A DNA stretch of 64,000 nt from Bacteroidota bacterium (GCA_023424015.1 JAFAEM010000050.1:1-64000), one strand, 5' to 3'. Positions 16,848 through 27,168 are shown, counted from the stretch's first letter. The notes: generated from the sequence alone by a model not told the origin. Translations and numbers: made by a program.

Positions 16848-19613
16848 ATGAAAGATTTTTCGTATATAACCAGTTCCTCCCCGGCTTTTATTGAAAATAT
16901 GTACCTGGAGTTTGTAAAAGACCCCGGCAGTGTTGATCCTGAATTGAAAAAATTCTTTGAGGGCTTTGACTTTGCCGTGGGAAGCGGTGTTGCCGCGGTG
17001 AATGGCGGAACTGCCAAAGCAGCCACTGGCACGGAAGCCACTGAAGGACTGATCAGCAACCTGGGCTGGAGAAAAGAGCTTGGCGCTTACCGTATGATCC
17101 TGGGGTATCGCAATAAAGGCCACCTGATCGCGAAAACAAACCCCATCCGCCCCCGCAAAGACCGCGATGCCAACCTCAACCTCGAATTTTTTGGTTTGGA
17201 GGAGTCTGATCTTGATAAAACATTCCAGGTAGGCGAAAGAATAGGGCTGGGTGCAACAACCCTCCGGAATATCTGGGCACATCTTGAAAAAGTTTATGCC
17301 GGCCATGTAGGCCTTGAATTCAAATATATCAGCAACCAGAAAAAAGTAAACTGGCTGGCGGTAGAAATGGAGCGGAATTTTTCCAACCCGGTACCGCTTG
17401 AGAAAAAGAAACGTATCCTGGAAAAACTGAACCAGGGTGTGATGTTTGAAAAATTCCTGCACACTAAATATGTAGGTCAGAAACGCTTTTCCCTGGAAGG
17501 CGGCGAAACTACCATCGCAGCACTGGATGCTATCATCAATACCGCTGCGGATCATGATGTGCAGGAGGTGGTTATCGGTATGGCTCACCGCGGCCGGCTC
17601 AATGTGCTGGCCAATATCATGGGCAAAACCTATGAGCAGATATTCAGTGAATTTGAAGGCACCGGCAAAGTTGACCAGACCATGGGCAGCGGTGATGTGA
17701 AGTACCACATGGGTTTTGGGAGTGAAGTAAAGACTGCCAATGATAAGACTGTTCATCTTAAATTGATGCCAAATCCCTCGCACCTGGAAGCTGTGAACCC
17801 GGTGGTGGTGGGATTTGCGAGGGCAAAGGCGGATGTATTGTACGAAAGCGAATACGATAAAATCCTTCCCATCCTGATCCATGGTGATGCCTCGGTAGCA
17901 GGACAGGGAATTGTGTACGAAGTATTGCAGATGGCCAACCTCGAAGGATATTATGTAGGTGGGACCATACATTTTGTGATCAATAACCAGATCGGTTTTA
18001 CCACCGACTTTGATGAGGCGAGGAGCTCGGATTATTGTACCTCACTGGCCGCGGCTATCCAGGCTCCGGTTTTCCATGTCAATGGCGATGATCCCGAAGC
18101 TGTTTTAAAATGTGCTGAGATCGCTACCCGCTATAGGCAAGAGTTCAATAGTGATGTATTTATTGATATGGTATGTTATCGCCGTCATGGACATAACGAA
18201 GGCGATGATCCCAAGTTTACCCAACCGCATTTATACGCACTGATCGATAAGCATCCCAATCCCAGGGAGGTGTATGTAAAATACCTGCTGGAGAACGGTG
18301 AAGCAGACGCGCAGGAACTGGCCAAGGAAGCAGAGAAGAAATTCTGGGGTGACCTGCAGGAACGCCTTGATGAGGTTAAGCAGAAACCACTTCCTTATCA
18401 TTACCAGCAGCCCGAGATCTGGTGGCGCAACCTGCGCAGGGCAACAGAGGAGGATTTTGAAAAATCTCCGGTGACCGCGATCAATAAAGAAGATTTCGAC
18501 AAGATATTCGAGGCGATGATGAAATGGCCTGATAATTTCAAGCCGCTTCGTAAGATCGAAAAGATATTACAGGATAAGATCAGGTTGTTTGAGTCAGAAG
18601 GAAAGGTTGACTGGGCAACCGGTGAACTGCTTGCCTATGGTAGCCTCCTGCTGGAAGGTCGCGATGTGAGAATGAGCGGCCAGGATATCCGCCGGGGTAC
18701 TTTTTCGCACCGTCATGCGGTGTTGAGGGATGAAAACAATGACGAACCATACAACCGTCTCGACAGGATCGAAGGTGCGAAAGGCAAATACCGGATCTTC
18801 AACTCGCTGCTGAGTGAGTATGGCGTGTTGGGGTTTGAATACGGTTACAGCCTGGCTAATCCGAATGCCCTTGTGGTTTGGGAGGCTCAGTTTGGCGATT
18901 TTGTCAACGGCGCGCAGACCATGATCGACCAGTTTATATCTGCCGGCGAACAGAAATGGAACCGTATGAATGGTGTCACCCTTTTGTTGCCACATGGCTA
19001 TGAAGGGCAGGGGCCAGAACATAGCAGTGCAAGACTTGAAAGATTTCTTCAATCCTGCGCCGAGCTCAATATGGTGATCACAAATATTACCACGGCGTCC
19101 AACTTTTTCCATGCCCTGAGAAGACAGCAGGCATGGCCATTCCGAAAGCCACTGGTCAATTTTTCACCGAAAGCCAACCTGCGTCACCCGGGAAGTTATT
19201 CCGCTAAGGATGAATTCTTAACCGGTGGATTTAAAGAAGTGATCGATGATAGCTTTGCCGATGCTAAATCAGTGAAAAAAGTATTGTTCTGTTCTGGTAA
19301 GATCTATTTTGACCTGGCTGAACGCCAGCAGAAAGAAAATAAAAAAGATGTGGCGATCATCAGGGTGGAACAATTATACCCGCTTCCTGTGAACCAACTC
19401 GACGAGTTGTATAAAAAATACAGCCGTGCTACCTGGTTTTGGGTGCAGGAAGAACCGCTCAACATGGGTGCGGCATCATTCCTGCAGATGAACCTGAAGA
19501 ATATCAACTATGGGGTCATCAGCCGCCAGCCCAGTGCTTCTCCGGCTACCGGTTACACAAAGATCCATAAGCAGGAGCAGGAGGAGATCATCGAGACAGC
19601 ATTTGGAATTTGA
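16848..19613 (+). CDS. sucA: 2-oxoglutarate dehydrogenase E1 component
   Basis: 921 residues, full length. Thiamine-diphosphate-dependent decarboxylase of the TCA-cycle 2-oxoglutarate dehydrogenase complex. N-terminal E2-binding helix ('NMYLEFVKDPGSVDPELKKFFEG'-like region), then the E1 core with 'VVIGMAHRGRLNVLANIMGK', 'YHMGFGSEVKT', 'HGDASVAGQGIVYE' (ThDP site), 'VINNQIGFTT' and the second half with 'RGTFSHRHAVLRDE', 'VLGFEYGYSLANP' and 'LLPHGYEGQGPEHSSARLERFLQ'. Followed 54 bases later by sucB; clearly one operon. Confidence 0.98.
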   Translation: MKDFSYITSSSPAFIENMYLEFVKDPGSVDPELKKFFEGFDFAVGSGVAAVNGGTAKAATGTEATEGLISNLGWRKELGAYRMILGYRNKGHLIAKTNPIRPRKDRDANLNLEFFGLEESDLDKTFQVGERIGLGATTLRNIWAHLEKVYAGHVGLEFKYISNQKKVNWLAVEMERNFSNPVPLEKKKRILEKLNQGVMFEKFLHTKYVGQKRFSLEGGETTIAALDAIINTAADHDVQEVVIGMAHRGRLNVLANIMGKTYEQIFSEFEGTGKVDQTMGSGDVKYHMGFGSEVKTANDKTVHLKLMPNPSHLEAVNPVVVGFARAKADVLYESEYDKILPILIHGDASVAGQGIVYEVLQMANLEGYYVGGTIHFVINNQIGFTTDFDEARSSDYCTSLAAAIQAPVFHVNGDDPEAVLKCAEIATRYRQEFNSDVFIDMVCYRRHGHNEGDDPKFTQPHLYALIDKHPNPREVYVKYLLENGEADAQELAKEAEKKFWGDLQERLDEVKQKPLPYHYQQPEIWWRNLRRATEEDFEKSPVTAINKEDFDKIFEAMMKWPDNFKPLRKIEKILQDKIRLFESEGKVDWATGELLAYGSLLLEGRDVRMSGQDIRRGTFSHRHAVLRDENNDEPYNRLDRIEGAKGKYRIFNSLLSEYGVLGFEYGYSLANPNALVVWEAQFGDFVNGAQTMIDQFISAGEQKWNRMNGVTLLLPHGYEGQGPEHSSARLERFLQSCAELNMVITNITTASNFFHALRRQQAWPFRKPLVNFSPKANLRHPGSYSAKDEFLTGGFKEVIDDSFADAKSVKKVLFCSGKIYFDLAERQQKENKKDVAIIRVEQLYPLPVNQLDELYKKYSRATWFWVQEEPLNMGAASFLQMNLKNINYGVISRQPSASPATGYTKIHKQEQEEIIETAFGI

Positions 19614-19630
19614 GAATTTGAAGATTTGAA
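19606..19630. repeat. Short tandem repeat GAATTTGA
   Basis: Three 8-9-base units (GAATTTGA, GAATTTGAA, GATTTGAA) at the 3' end of sucA; the sucA stop codon TGA lies within the first unit. A minor intergenic low-complexity element. Confidence 0.6.
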
Positions 19631-19667
19631 ATAGAATTGCTTTTAAGCAACACTTGAAATAATATAT

Positions 19668-20918
19668 ATGACCGATATAAAAGTACCTACTGTAGGTGAA
19701 TCCATTAGTGAAGTAACACTGTTGAAATGGAATAAGAAAGATGGTGATTACGTTGACCGTGACGAAGTGATTGCCGAACTCGAAAGCGAAAAGGCAACGT
19801 TTGAAGTAAACGCGGAAAAAGCAGGCGTCCTCAAAACCGCAGCCCGTGAAGGTGATACGCTGAAGATCGGCGACCTGCTCGCCAGCATCGACGAAACCGC
19901 TGCTAAACCTGCTACAAATGGAGCACCCGTTGCAAATGAAAAGAAAGAAGCGAAATCTGAACCTGCTCCTGCGAAAGAACCCGATGCAAAGCCAGCCACG
20001 ACGGCTTCTGTTACCTCAGTACCAAATGATATTAAGGCTACACCTGTGGCTTCAGCCATTATCGCTGATAAAAAAGTGGATCCCAAATCAGTAACCCCAT
20101 CAGGATTCCAGGGCAAGATTCTGAAGGATGACGTGCTGGCGGCTTTAAGTACACCTGGTAAAAAAGCATTTGAAGGTGCGGCATTGAATAGCCGCAACAC
20201 ACGGACTGAAAAAATGAGTAATCTTCGGAAAACTATTTCGCGGAGACTGGTAGAATCGAAAAACACTACAGCCATGCTCACCACTTTCAATGAAGTGGAT
20301 ATGGGTCCCATCATGGCGATCAGGAGCAAATACAAAGACAAGTTTAAGGAAGTACATGGTGTAGGGCTGGGCTTTATGAGCTTTTTTGCCAAAGCCTGCG
20401 CCGTAGCACTGGCAGAATGGCCTTCGGTAAATGCGTATATCGATGGCGATCAGCTGGTATTTCATGACTATGCGGACATCAGTATAGCTGTCAGCACACC
20501 ACGTGGACTTACTGTACCCGTGATGCGTAACGTGGAGAGCATGAGCATGGCTGATGTAGAAAGAAAGGTTGTGGAACTGGCTGCCAAGGCACGAGACAGC
20601 AAACTCACTGCCGATGAATTGACAGGCGGCACATTCACTATCACAAATGGTGGTGTATTCGGTTCGCTTATGAGCACGCCAATTATCAACCTGCCCCAGA
20701 GCGCTATCCTGGGTATGCATAAAATTGAAGAGCGCCCCATGGCCGTAAATGGCCAGGTGGTGATCAAGCCCATGATGTATATAGCGCTTAGCTATGACCA
20801 CCGAATCATCGACGGCCGCGAATCAGTAAGCTTCCTTGTAAGGGTAAAAGAGTTGCTGGAAAACCCAGAGCAATTACTGATTGGGAAAGATCCGGTGAAG
20901 ACATTGTTGGAGCTCTAG
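19668..20918 (+). CDS. sucB: Dihydrolipoyllysine-residue succinyltransferase, E2 of 2-oxoglutarate dehydrogenase
   Basis: 416 residues. Lipoyl domain (residues 1-76) with the lipoylated Lys in 'ELESEKATFEV' (usual ESDKV), an Ala/Pro/Lys-rich linker (about 80-120), an E3/E1-binding domain ('TPVASAIIADKKVDPKSV' through 'GKILKDDVLAAL') and the C-terminal catalytic domain starting 'MSNLRKTISRRLVESKNTTAMLTTFNEVDM'-like text and ending with the active-site 'LSYDHRIIDGRESVSFL'. Transfers succinyl groups to CoA. Second gene of the sucAB operon; the E3 subunit is not in this window. Confidence 0.97.
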   Translation: MTDIKVPTVGESISEVTLLKWNKKDGDYVDRDEVIAELESEKATFEVNAEKAGVLKTAAREGDTLKIGDLLASIDETAAKPATNGAPVANEKKEAKSEPAPAKEPDAKPATTASVTSVPNDIKATPVASAIIADKKVDPKSVTPSGFQGKILKDDVLAALSTPGKKAFEGAALNSRNTRTEKMSNLRKTISRRLVESKNTTAMLTTFNEVDMGPIMAIRSKYKDKFKEVHGVGLGFMSFFAKACAVALAEWPSVNAYIDGDQLVFHDYADISIAVSTPRGLTVPVMRNVESMSMADVERKVVELAAKARDSKLTADELTGGTFTITNGGVFGSLMSTPIINLPQSAILGMHKIEERPMAVNGQVVIKPMMYIALSYDHRIIDGRESVSFLVRVKELLENPEQLLIGKDPVKTLLEL

Positions 20919-21033
20919 TTTTTGTGGGGATTAGTAATAGGAATTAGGAATAAGGGGTGTCCTGGGTAATGGATTTATTACTTGTTTATTTGAGTTTCAT
21001 CCCGTTTACAAACCGGTTGGGCATTCCCAAAGC

Positions 21034-22200
21034 GTGAGCCGTTTTCACTCATATATTAATTCTGCGAAAGAGATACTGTCGGCGTATGACGGACAGGAGC
21101 CTTTTGCCTCCTTCCTTAAAAAGTATTTCAGCCTGCATAAAAAGTTTGGTTCGAGAGACAGGAAGCAGGTGAGTCATCTTTGTTATTGTTATTTCCGGTT
21201 GGGAAAAGCACACGTGGATATGTCGGTGGAGGAGAGGATTGTATTAGGCTTGTTTCTTTGTTCGACTGCACCAAATGAATTGCTGGAAGGATTAAAGCCG
21301 GACTGGAATCAGCAAGTCACTCGCACACTGACAGATAAACTTGTCACACTCGGAATAAAGGATTCAATCAATGTATTTCCATGGAAAGAAGAGTTGAGCG
21401 AAGGGATAGACTTTGATTTATTCAACGTCTCATTTTTTATACAGCCCGACTTATTTCTGAGAACGCGACCGGAGAAGGAACAAATTGTAATGCGGAAGCT
21501 TGAAGCTGCGGGTCTTGATTTTAGTTATCCCGCAGTGAATTGCATAGCACTACCTAATGCCGCGAAGATTGACGCTTTGATTGAACTGAACAGGGAAGCG
21601 GTGATACAGGATCTGAGTTCGCAAAAAACAGGAGAACTTTTAGAAAATGTCACCGGCATAGACAAGAAGCCGTTACGTGTTTGGGATTGTTGTGCTGCCA
21701 GCGGTGGTAAGTCGATCATGGCAGTGGATTTACTTGGTGGTATTGACCTGACTGTCTCTGATATTCGCAAAAGCATACTCCATAACCTTGACAAAAGATT
21801 TTCCGATGCAGGCATCACGAAGTATAAAAGCCTGGTGGCTGATCTTTCAGTGCCGGGTTTCCGACTTGCGCAACCTGGTTTCGACCTTATTATTGCTGAT
21901 CTGCCCTGTACAGGCAGTGGTACCTGGAGCAGAACACCCGAGCAATTATTTTATTTTGATAAACAGGATATCATCAGATATGCGGCGTTGCAGAAAGATA
22001 TACTTGCTAACCTGGTCCCGCATTTGAACACAGGTGGATTCATACTCTATATTACCTGCTCGGTATTTAAAAAAGAGAACGAAGAGAATATTCAAGAGCT
22101 CCAATCTAATTTTCCCCTGTCTTTAAAAAAAATTGGTATCATCGCTGGCTATGATAAGAAAGCAGACAGCATGTTTGCAGCCCTGCTACAGAAATTATAG
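21034..22200 (+). CDS. RsmB-like rRNA (cytosine-C5) methyltransferase
   Basis: 388 residues from a GTG start (21034). N-terminal helical part resembles the NusB-like/RsmB N-domain; the C-terminal SAM-dependent domain has motif I 'VWDCCAASGGKS', motif IV 'IADLPCTGSGTWSRTPE' with the release Cys, and motif VI 'LYITCSVFKKENEENI' with the catalytic Cys. This double-Cys pattern defines RNA m5C methyltransferases of the NOP2/RsmB family. The 16S target position cannot be told from sequence. Overlaps the convergent protease gene by 6 bases. Confidence 0.88.
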   Translation: MSRFHSYINSAKEILSAYDGQEPFASFLKKYFSLHKKFGSRDRKQVSHLCYCYFRLGKAHVDMSVEERIVLGLFLCSTAPNELLEGLKPDWNQQVTRTLTDKLVTLGIKDSINVFPWKEELSEGIDFDLFNVSFFIQPDLFLRTRPEKEQIVMRKLEAAGLDFSYPAVNCIALPNAAKIDALIELNREAVIQDLSSQKTGELLENVTGIDKKPLRVWDCCAASGGKSIMAVDLLGGIDLTVSDIRKSILHNLDKRFSDAGITKYKSLVADLSVPGFRLAQPGFDLIIADLPCTGSGTWSRTPEQLFYFDKQDIIRYAALQKDILANLVPHLNTGGFILYITCSVFKKENEENIQELQSNFPLSLKKIGIIAGYDKKADSMFAALLQKL

Positions 22201-24165
22201 TTTAAGGAACTGCGTTTTACCCAGGACCTTGTTTTCATTCATCACACGAATGAAGTATTGACCATTACTTAGTTTTTGCGAAGGCAAATCAAAAATGGCG
22301 CGGCCGGCTGGTTTGGTTTTGCGTTGTCTAAACATGAGTTTACCTGCGGAATCATAAATAAGAATTGATAACCGCGGCACGGCTTCCGGACTATCGACAA
22401 TCAACAGGCTACTACCCGCAACAGGGTTTGGGGCCACATAAACTGCAGTAATATCGGAAGTACAGGTAGTGCCAGGCCTCACTTCGATCGTGTCGATATA
22501 AGCATCAGTAAAACTGGCGCGACTGGAATCGAGTACCTGGCGAATGCGGTAGGTAATTATTCCGGGTGGTATCCCATTTAAAGGATCGCTAACCTGGTAA
22601 TTATGCGTCTTAAAGGTATTTCCAGTCATGGCGGGTAGTTGACCAATCAGGGTATATCTTGTATCTCCCGGTGCTAGTCGTTCGATCTCGTATTTCATGC
22701 CCTCACTGTCTTTGCTGGTCCAGTTCAGTTGTACGGAACAATTACTGATTGTAACTGATGATGTCGCCTGTTCTTTTAGAAGGGTTATGAGTGCTTTTTT
22801 CATATCGGGAATACCATAGCCGATACGATTGTTTGGATTTTGATAAGTGCTGCCCGCTTCCCGCAGCGCCCTGATGATGCGCATATTATTCACTTCGGGA
22901 AATCCCTGCCATAGACAGCTTGCAAGGCCGGCAATCGCGGGGCATGCTAAAGAAGTACCATTTAAATAACCAAACTGGTTGGTCGGCGCCTGTATGAGAG
23001 CATTCACCCCAACCGATGCCACATCAGGTTTTATTCTTCCATCGGCAGAAGGTCCATAACTTGAAAAAGCACCTACCGTCCCAAACACATCAACGGCACC
23101 AACGGCCAACACGCTATCGCCATCGGCGGGCGTCGTTATTTTCTCCCAGTAATCCGTGCCGGAGTTACCAGCCGAGTTGACGACGAGAAGCCCTTTAACC
23201 GCCGCCAGGTCTGCGGCACGCGCCGACATGGTGATATCACCATTCAGGTCACTAAATGGATAGTCCGGAACATTGCCACTGAAATCATATCCATAACCCA
23301 GCGAAGACGAGATCACATCGGCACCGATACTATCAGCTCTTTCCGCTCCGCAGGCCCAGTTGAATTCCTCGATGGGATACTCCGAACCTATATCTTCTGT
23401 TCTGAAAAGGTGAAAACCAGCCCCTGGGGCTTTTCCTACCATAGTACCAGGCACATTCGCGGCAATCACGGAAAAACACATCATCCCATGTGAATGGTCT
23501 TCAACAACAGTTTCCTCGCGTGATACAAAATCCCAGGTACTCAATACCTGGTTATTCGTATTTACACTATCAAAGGCTTTATACGTGGTATAATTGAAAT
23601 AGCCGGCATCGAGCATGGCTATTTGTATGCCCTGTCCACGCAGTCCTATATTATGTAAGAATTCACCCTTATGCAGGGTTATTTCCTTCAGTGAATTGTC
23701 CCCGTAGTTATAAAAATTTGATTCTATCGATCCAGGTCTTGATGAAGTGGTTGCCGGAGAGGAGTGTTCAGATTCTATTTTATTTTTCAACCTGCTGGAA
23801 GGCCTCGCGGCAACAGCAGCCGTATTTAAAACAAAAGGCAGTGCATTGATCGCTGCGATAGCATTCGCGTCTGAAGTTTGTATGCTGATCGCGTTCAGCC
23901 ATCGCGATACATTCAGTACGGTTACATTGGGAATGGCGGCGACTTGTGAAACATAATTGAATGGTACAGGCAGGTCGGTACTGTCAATCGCGATATTGTA
24001 CCTGGCTCTTCTTTCGATCGCACGCTGGCTTAGGTAATCAGCAGGGGAACTTAGTTTATGTGTTGTAGCTGCTTTGTTTTTGAACTGAACGACAAAGTGG
24101 GTGAGTTGTGCATTGCCCGGGTATGCAAACAGCAATAACAGCACAAAAATTGAAAACTTCCCCAT
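22195..24165 (-). CDS. Subtilisin-like serine protease (S8) with type IX secretion sorting domain
   Basis: 656 residues. Signal peptide (to PGNAQ), a propeptide-like region (about 20-120), then an S8 domain with catalytic Asp in 'IQIAMLDAGYF', His in 'VVEDHSHGMMCFSVI' and Ser in 'LNGTSLACPAIAGLAS'. After it comes an Ig-like region (about 465-565) and a C-terminal sorting domain: 'YVAPNPVAGSSLLI', 'LSILIYDSAGKLM', 'LSNGQYFIRV' and final 'KTQFLKL', the T9SS type A pattern. Exported to the cell surface or medium by the machinery that includes SprA (50083). A -7-like TAATTTTG lies at 24183-24190 on the minus strand. Confidence 0.93.
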   Translation of the reverse strand: MGKFSIFVLLLLFAYPGNAQLTHFVVQFKNKAATTHKLSSPADYLSQRAIERRARYNIAIDSTDLPVPFNYVSQVAAIPNVTVLNVSRWLNAISIQTSDANAIAAINALPFVLNTAAVAARPSSRLKNKIESEHSSPATTSSRPGSIESNFYNYGDNSLKEITLHKGEFLHNIGLRGQGIQIAMLDAGYFNYTTYKAFDSVNTNNQVLSTWDFVSREETVVEDHSHGMMCFSVIAANVPGTMVGKAPGAGFHLFRTEDIGSEYPIEEFNWACGAERADSIGADVISSSLGYGYDFSGNVPDYPFSDLNGDITMSARAADLAAVKGLLVVNSAGNSGTDYWEKITTPADGDSVLAVGAVDVFGTVGAFSSYGPSADGRIKPDVASVGVNALIQAPTNQFGYLNGTSLACPAIAGLASCLWQGFPEVNNMRIIRALREAGSTYQNPNNRIGYGIPDMKKALITLLKEQATSSVTISNCSVQLNWTSKDSEGMKYEIERLAPGDTRYTLIGQLPAMTGNTFKTHNYQVSDPLNGIPPGIITYRIRQVLDSSRASFTDAYIDTIEVRPGTTCTSDITAVYVAPNPVAGSSLLIVDSPEAVPRLSILIYDSAGKLMFRQRKTKPAGRAIFDLPSQKLSNGQYFIRVMNENKVLGKTQFLKL

Positions 24166-24202
24166 GAAATGAATTGCTAGATCAAAATTAGGCGATCCGA
24201 TA

Positions 24203-24955
24203 TCAATTATGATCGATCATCCACATCGTGATGCCAAAACCACGATAGTAAGGTTCAGGGCCGGAAGTGTTGGGCTCGTATTCAATAATGGCATATTCCT
24301 TATGAACGAGTCCGATATTTTTTGCATAATGCTCAACAGACCTGGTCATACCGCCGGGACGTGCCGCTTCGATGACAGGGTAATTATCACCAAAATTTTC
24401 ATGCTCCACAGTCCACACATCATTGTAGACCTGGTTCTCAAACTCGAAGCTGGAATTGAAAGAATCATAATTGTAATCCCAGTTGCGCATATAGCCAAAT
24501 GATGTAAACTTATAAGAACTGTACGGATCAAGATGCAAATAGCTATTGCCTTTCCAGTTGTATCCTTCCCTCAGGGGTGCGTGCAATTTTATAAAACGAA
24601 GATTGTCTTCGATTACTTCCACTCTATCGAATAGCGGGGTTACAAAATAGGAACCGTTGTTGATCCATTCGCCGGTGCCATCCGCGTTACGAAGGAAACG
24701 GTAGATCCGATAGGAGGGACGGTTCAGGTTATCGACGGTTTCCGAATCCACCACATGCTTCACCTGGTAGCTATGTACTTCCACATCACGCTGGAAATTG
24801 GTGAATACAGTTGAGTCGATCCGGTAGGTGATCGATTTGCCGGGTTCAAGAGGGAAATATTCTGCCAAAGCTTCAGTTGGGAATTCCTCTTTTTTGTCGG
24901 AGCAGGAAAAAAGCATCACAAATAACAGGGCGATCAGGCTGAGGCGATGGCGCAT
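24203..24955 (-). CDS. Lipoprotein, unknown function
   Basis: About 250 residues from the ATG at 24955, which starts a lipoprotein signal (MRHRLSLIALLFVMLFSC). The frame continues upstream to 25006 but with a non-hydrophobic lead. The mature protein is beta-rich and aromatic ('YFPLEPGKSITYRIDSTVF'), a pattern common in Bacteroidetes lipoproteins. Same direction as the protease, 37 bases upstream, so it could be co-transcribed. Confidence 0.75.
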   Translation of the reverse strand: MRHRLSLIALLFVMLFSCSDKKEEFPTEALAEYFPLEPGKSITYRIDSTVFTNFQRDVEVHSYQVKHVVDSETVDNLNRPSYRIYRFLRNADGTGEWINNGSYFVTPLFDRVEVIEDNLRFIKLHAPLREGYNWKGNSYLHLDPYSSYKFTSFGYMRNWDYNYDSFNSSFEFENQVYNDVWTVEHENFGDNYPVIEAARPGGMTRSVEHYAKNIGLVHKEYAIIEYEPNTSGPEPYYRGFGITMWMIDHN

Positions 24956-25173
24956 AAATATTTTGCAGTTGACTAAGGGATACAAATAGTTTCGGTTTAA
25001 AGACATCAGTCACAGCCTTTTAGCTGCTTTTTCATATATCGCTTTCTTTTTGAAAACGGAATGATTGTATATTGTCCTTTAACGAAATCGGGCTTTTTTT
25101 ATTGCTTATACAAGGCGTTGCCCATCCGAAGTTTTAGCTGATTTTTAGATCGATAGGGACTCGGTTGTAGGGA

Positions 25174-26283
25174 TTACGCCTTCAGGCTGCCCGCCTGGAT
25201 GATCCCTCCGCCGATAACATCATCTCCTTCATAAAATACAGCGCTTTGTCCGGGCGCGATCCCTTTCACATTCTCATAAAACCTCACTTTTACACCGCCA
25301 TTTTCGGGGTAAAGGTTTGAAAGTGCGCCTTTGTCTTTGTACCGGATCTTGGTGACGGATTCCATACCAGGGGTGAGGTTGTCGTATTTGATCAGGTTAA
25401 GCCTGCCTACCGTCATTTCGTTTTGTTCCAGGTCGTTTTCATCGCCCAGGGTGACAGTATTTGTATCTGGATCGATTTTGGTGACAAAAACAGGTTTCCC
25501 CAGGGCGATGTCCAGCCCTTTTCTTTGTCCCACGGTATAAAAAGGGTAGCCCTTGTGTTTGCCCAAAACCCGCCCGGTTTTATCAATAAAGTTTCCACCA
25601 TTTACACTTTCTTCAAGTCCTTCTACACGACGTTTTAAAAACCCCCGGTAGTCATTGTCCGGTACAAAACAGATCTCATAACTTTCGCTTTTTTTTGCCA
25701 GTTCAGGATAGCCATAATCCAGTGCCATCTGCCTGATCTCGGTTTTTTTGTATGGAGCTAGTGGGAGCAGGGTCCGGCTCAAGAGGTCCTGTTGCAGACC
25801 CCATAACACATAGCTTTGATCTTTTGTTTCATCAATGGCTTTGCTGACCACAAAACGGCCATTATCATGCTGACGAATTTTTGCGTAGTGTCCTGTTGCG
25901 ATGAAATCACAGCCAAGGGCATCAGCACGTTTTAATAAAGCACGCCATTTAATATGTGTATTGCAGAGTACGCAGGGATTGGGAGTACGCCCCGCAAGGT
26001 ATTCCTCTACGAAATTATCGATCACAAAACCGCCAAACTCTTCTCTGATATCCAGGATATAGTGCGCGAAACCATGTTCCACAGCCGCCTGGCGGGCATC
26101 ATTAAAACTGTCCACATTGCAGCAGCCGGTTTCTTTCTTGCTTCCACCACTGGCAGCGTAGTCCCAGGTTTTCATGGTGATACCCACCACTTCATAGCCC
26201 TGGTCGTTGAGCATGAGCGCAGCAACGGTACTGTCGATACCGCCGCTCATAGCCATAAGCACCTTACCTTTCCTGCTCATCAT
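25174..26283 (-). CDS. mnmA: tRNA-specific 2-thiouridylase MnmA
   Basis: 369 residues (two adjacent ATG codons at 26283 and 26280). ATP-pyrophosphatase P-loop 'AMSGGIDSTVAALML' near the N-terminus, the catalytic Cys in 'PNPCVLCNTHIKW', 'ATGHYAKI' and the second, persulfide-carrying Cys in 'SYEICFVPDNDYRGFL'. Makes the 2-thio group of wobble uridine 34 in tRNA Lys, Glu and Gln. A perfect -7 box (TATATTTG) sits 17 bases upstream of the start. Confidence 0.97.
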   Translation of the reverse strand: MMSRKGKVLMAMSGGIDSTVAALMLNDQGYEVVGITMKTWDYAASGGSKKETGCCNVDSFNDARQAAVEHGFAHYILDIREEFGGFVIDNFVEEYLAGRTPNPCVLCNTHIKWRALLKRADALGCDFIATGHYAKIRQHDNGRFVVSKAIDETKDQSYVLWGLQQDLLSRTLLPLAPYKKTEIRQMALDYGYPELAKKSESYEICFVPDNDYRGFLKRRVEGLEESVNGGNFIDKTGRVLGKHKGYPFYTVGQRKGLDIALGKPVFVTKIDPDTNTVTLGDENDLEQNEMTVGRLNLIKYDNLTPGMESVTKIRYKDKGALSNLYPENGGVKVRFYENVKGIAPGQSAVFYEGDDVIGGGIIQAGSLKA

Positions 26284-26299
26284 TTAAAAAATTAGCCGG

Positions 26300-26307
26300 C
26301 AAATATA
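26300..26307 (-). promoter_or_regulatory. -7 box of the mnmA promoter
   Basis: TATATTTG on the minus strand is an exact TAnnTTTG match just upstream of mnmA. No TTTG is found at the expected -33 distance, so only the -7 element is called. Confidence 0.5.
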
Positions 26308-26442
26308 CGATTAATTTGGGGGAGCTTACCGTTTTCGAGGGAAATCAAAGCGCTGACCTGTAACCACTTCAAAAAGCAAGGCGTCATATTATTTTTCCAA
26401 AGCGGTGATAATATTGCAAATTTGTTAACACAAACCAACTAT

Positions 26443-27168
26443 ATGAAAAGGAATTTATTTTTAGCTGGCCTCATTACCCTGTTTTTAACGTCTTGTAGCT
26501 ATTTTGGTGGAAAACGAGTTAGTGGGAATGGTAATATAGTCTCACAAAATCGTACAGCTGGAAGCTTTAGTTCCGTGGACGTTAGCGGCGCAATTGATGT
26601 ATATATCAAGCAGGACTCCTCGCAGTCGATACGTGTTGAGACAGATGAAAACCTCCAGGAACTGGTGGAAGTGTATGAACAAAATGGCCGTCTCTATATT
26701 TCGCCACGGGATAATTTCAATCTGAATCCAAGTAATAAAAGTGTAAAAGTATATGTTTCTTCTCCCCAGATCCACAGCCTGGAGGTCTCCGGCGCCAGTA
26801 ATGTTTTCGGTGAGAACAGGATCTCATCCACCGAAAGTTTTGATATTGATATCAGCGGAGCTTCGGAAGTGAAGATAGACCTGAACGCGCCACGGGTAGA
26901 TGTAGACCTTTCCGGCGCGTCGGAGTTACACATCGCCGGGGAAACCAGGGACTTTAACGTAGAAGGTTCCGGTGCCAGTGGCGTTAAAGGTTTTGACCTG
27001 AAAACCGAAAACACATCGATCGATATTTCAGGAGCCTGTTCAGCAGAGGTTTTTGCCAGCGTGAAAGCCGATATCCGGGCCAGTGGGGCGAGTAGTGTAA
27101 AGTACAGGGGCAATGCGGCTGTCACGCAGGATATGAGTGGGGCGAGTAGTGTGAAGAAAGTGGATTAA
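26443..27168 (+). CDS. Head-GIN domain (DUF2807) lipoprotein
   Basis: About 241 residues from the ATG at 26443 (a TTG at 26422 is less likely because the lipoprotein signal MKRNLFLAGLITLFLTSC begins at 26443). The mature chain is a right-handed parallel beta-helix-like repeat built of 'SGASxVxxx' turns (VSGASNVF, ISGASEVK, LSGASELH, GSGASGVK, RASGASSVK), the hallmark of DUF2807 putative auto-transporter adhesin head domains. Usually found on Bacteroidetes surfaces; exact role unproven. Confidence 0.9.
   Translation: MKRNLFLAGLITLFLTSCSYFGGKRVSGNGNIVSQNRTAGSFSSVDVSGAIDVYIKQDSSQSIRVETDENLQELVEVYEQNGRLYISPRDNFNLNPSNKSVKVYVSSPQIHSLEVSGASNVFGENRISSTESFDIDISGASEVKIDLNAPRVDVDLSGASELHIAGETRDFNVEGSGASGVKGFDLKTENTSIDISGACSAEVFASVKADIRASGASSVKYRGNAAVTQDMSGASSVKKVD

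Noticed and set aside
16833..17972. 379-codon open frame on minus
   Set aside because: Lies entirely antisense to sucA, whose protein is unmistakable; a shadow produced by its codon bias.
20145..20801. 218-codon open frame on minus
   Set aside because: Antisense to the catalytic domain of sucB; no coherent domain.
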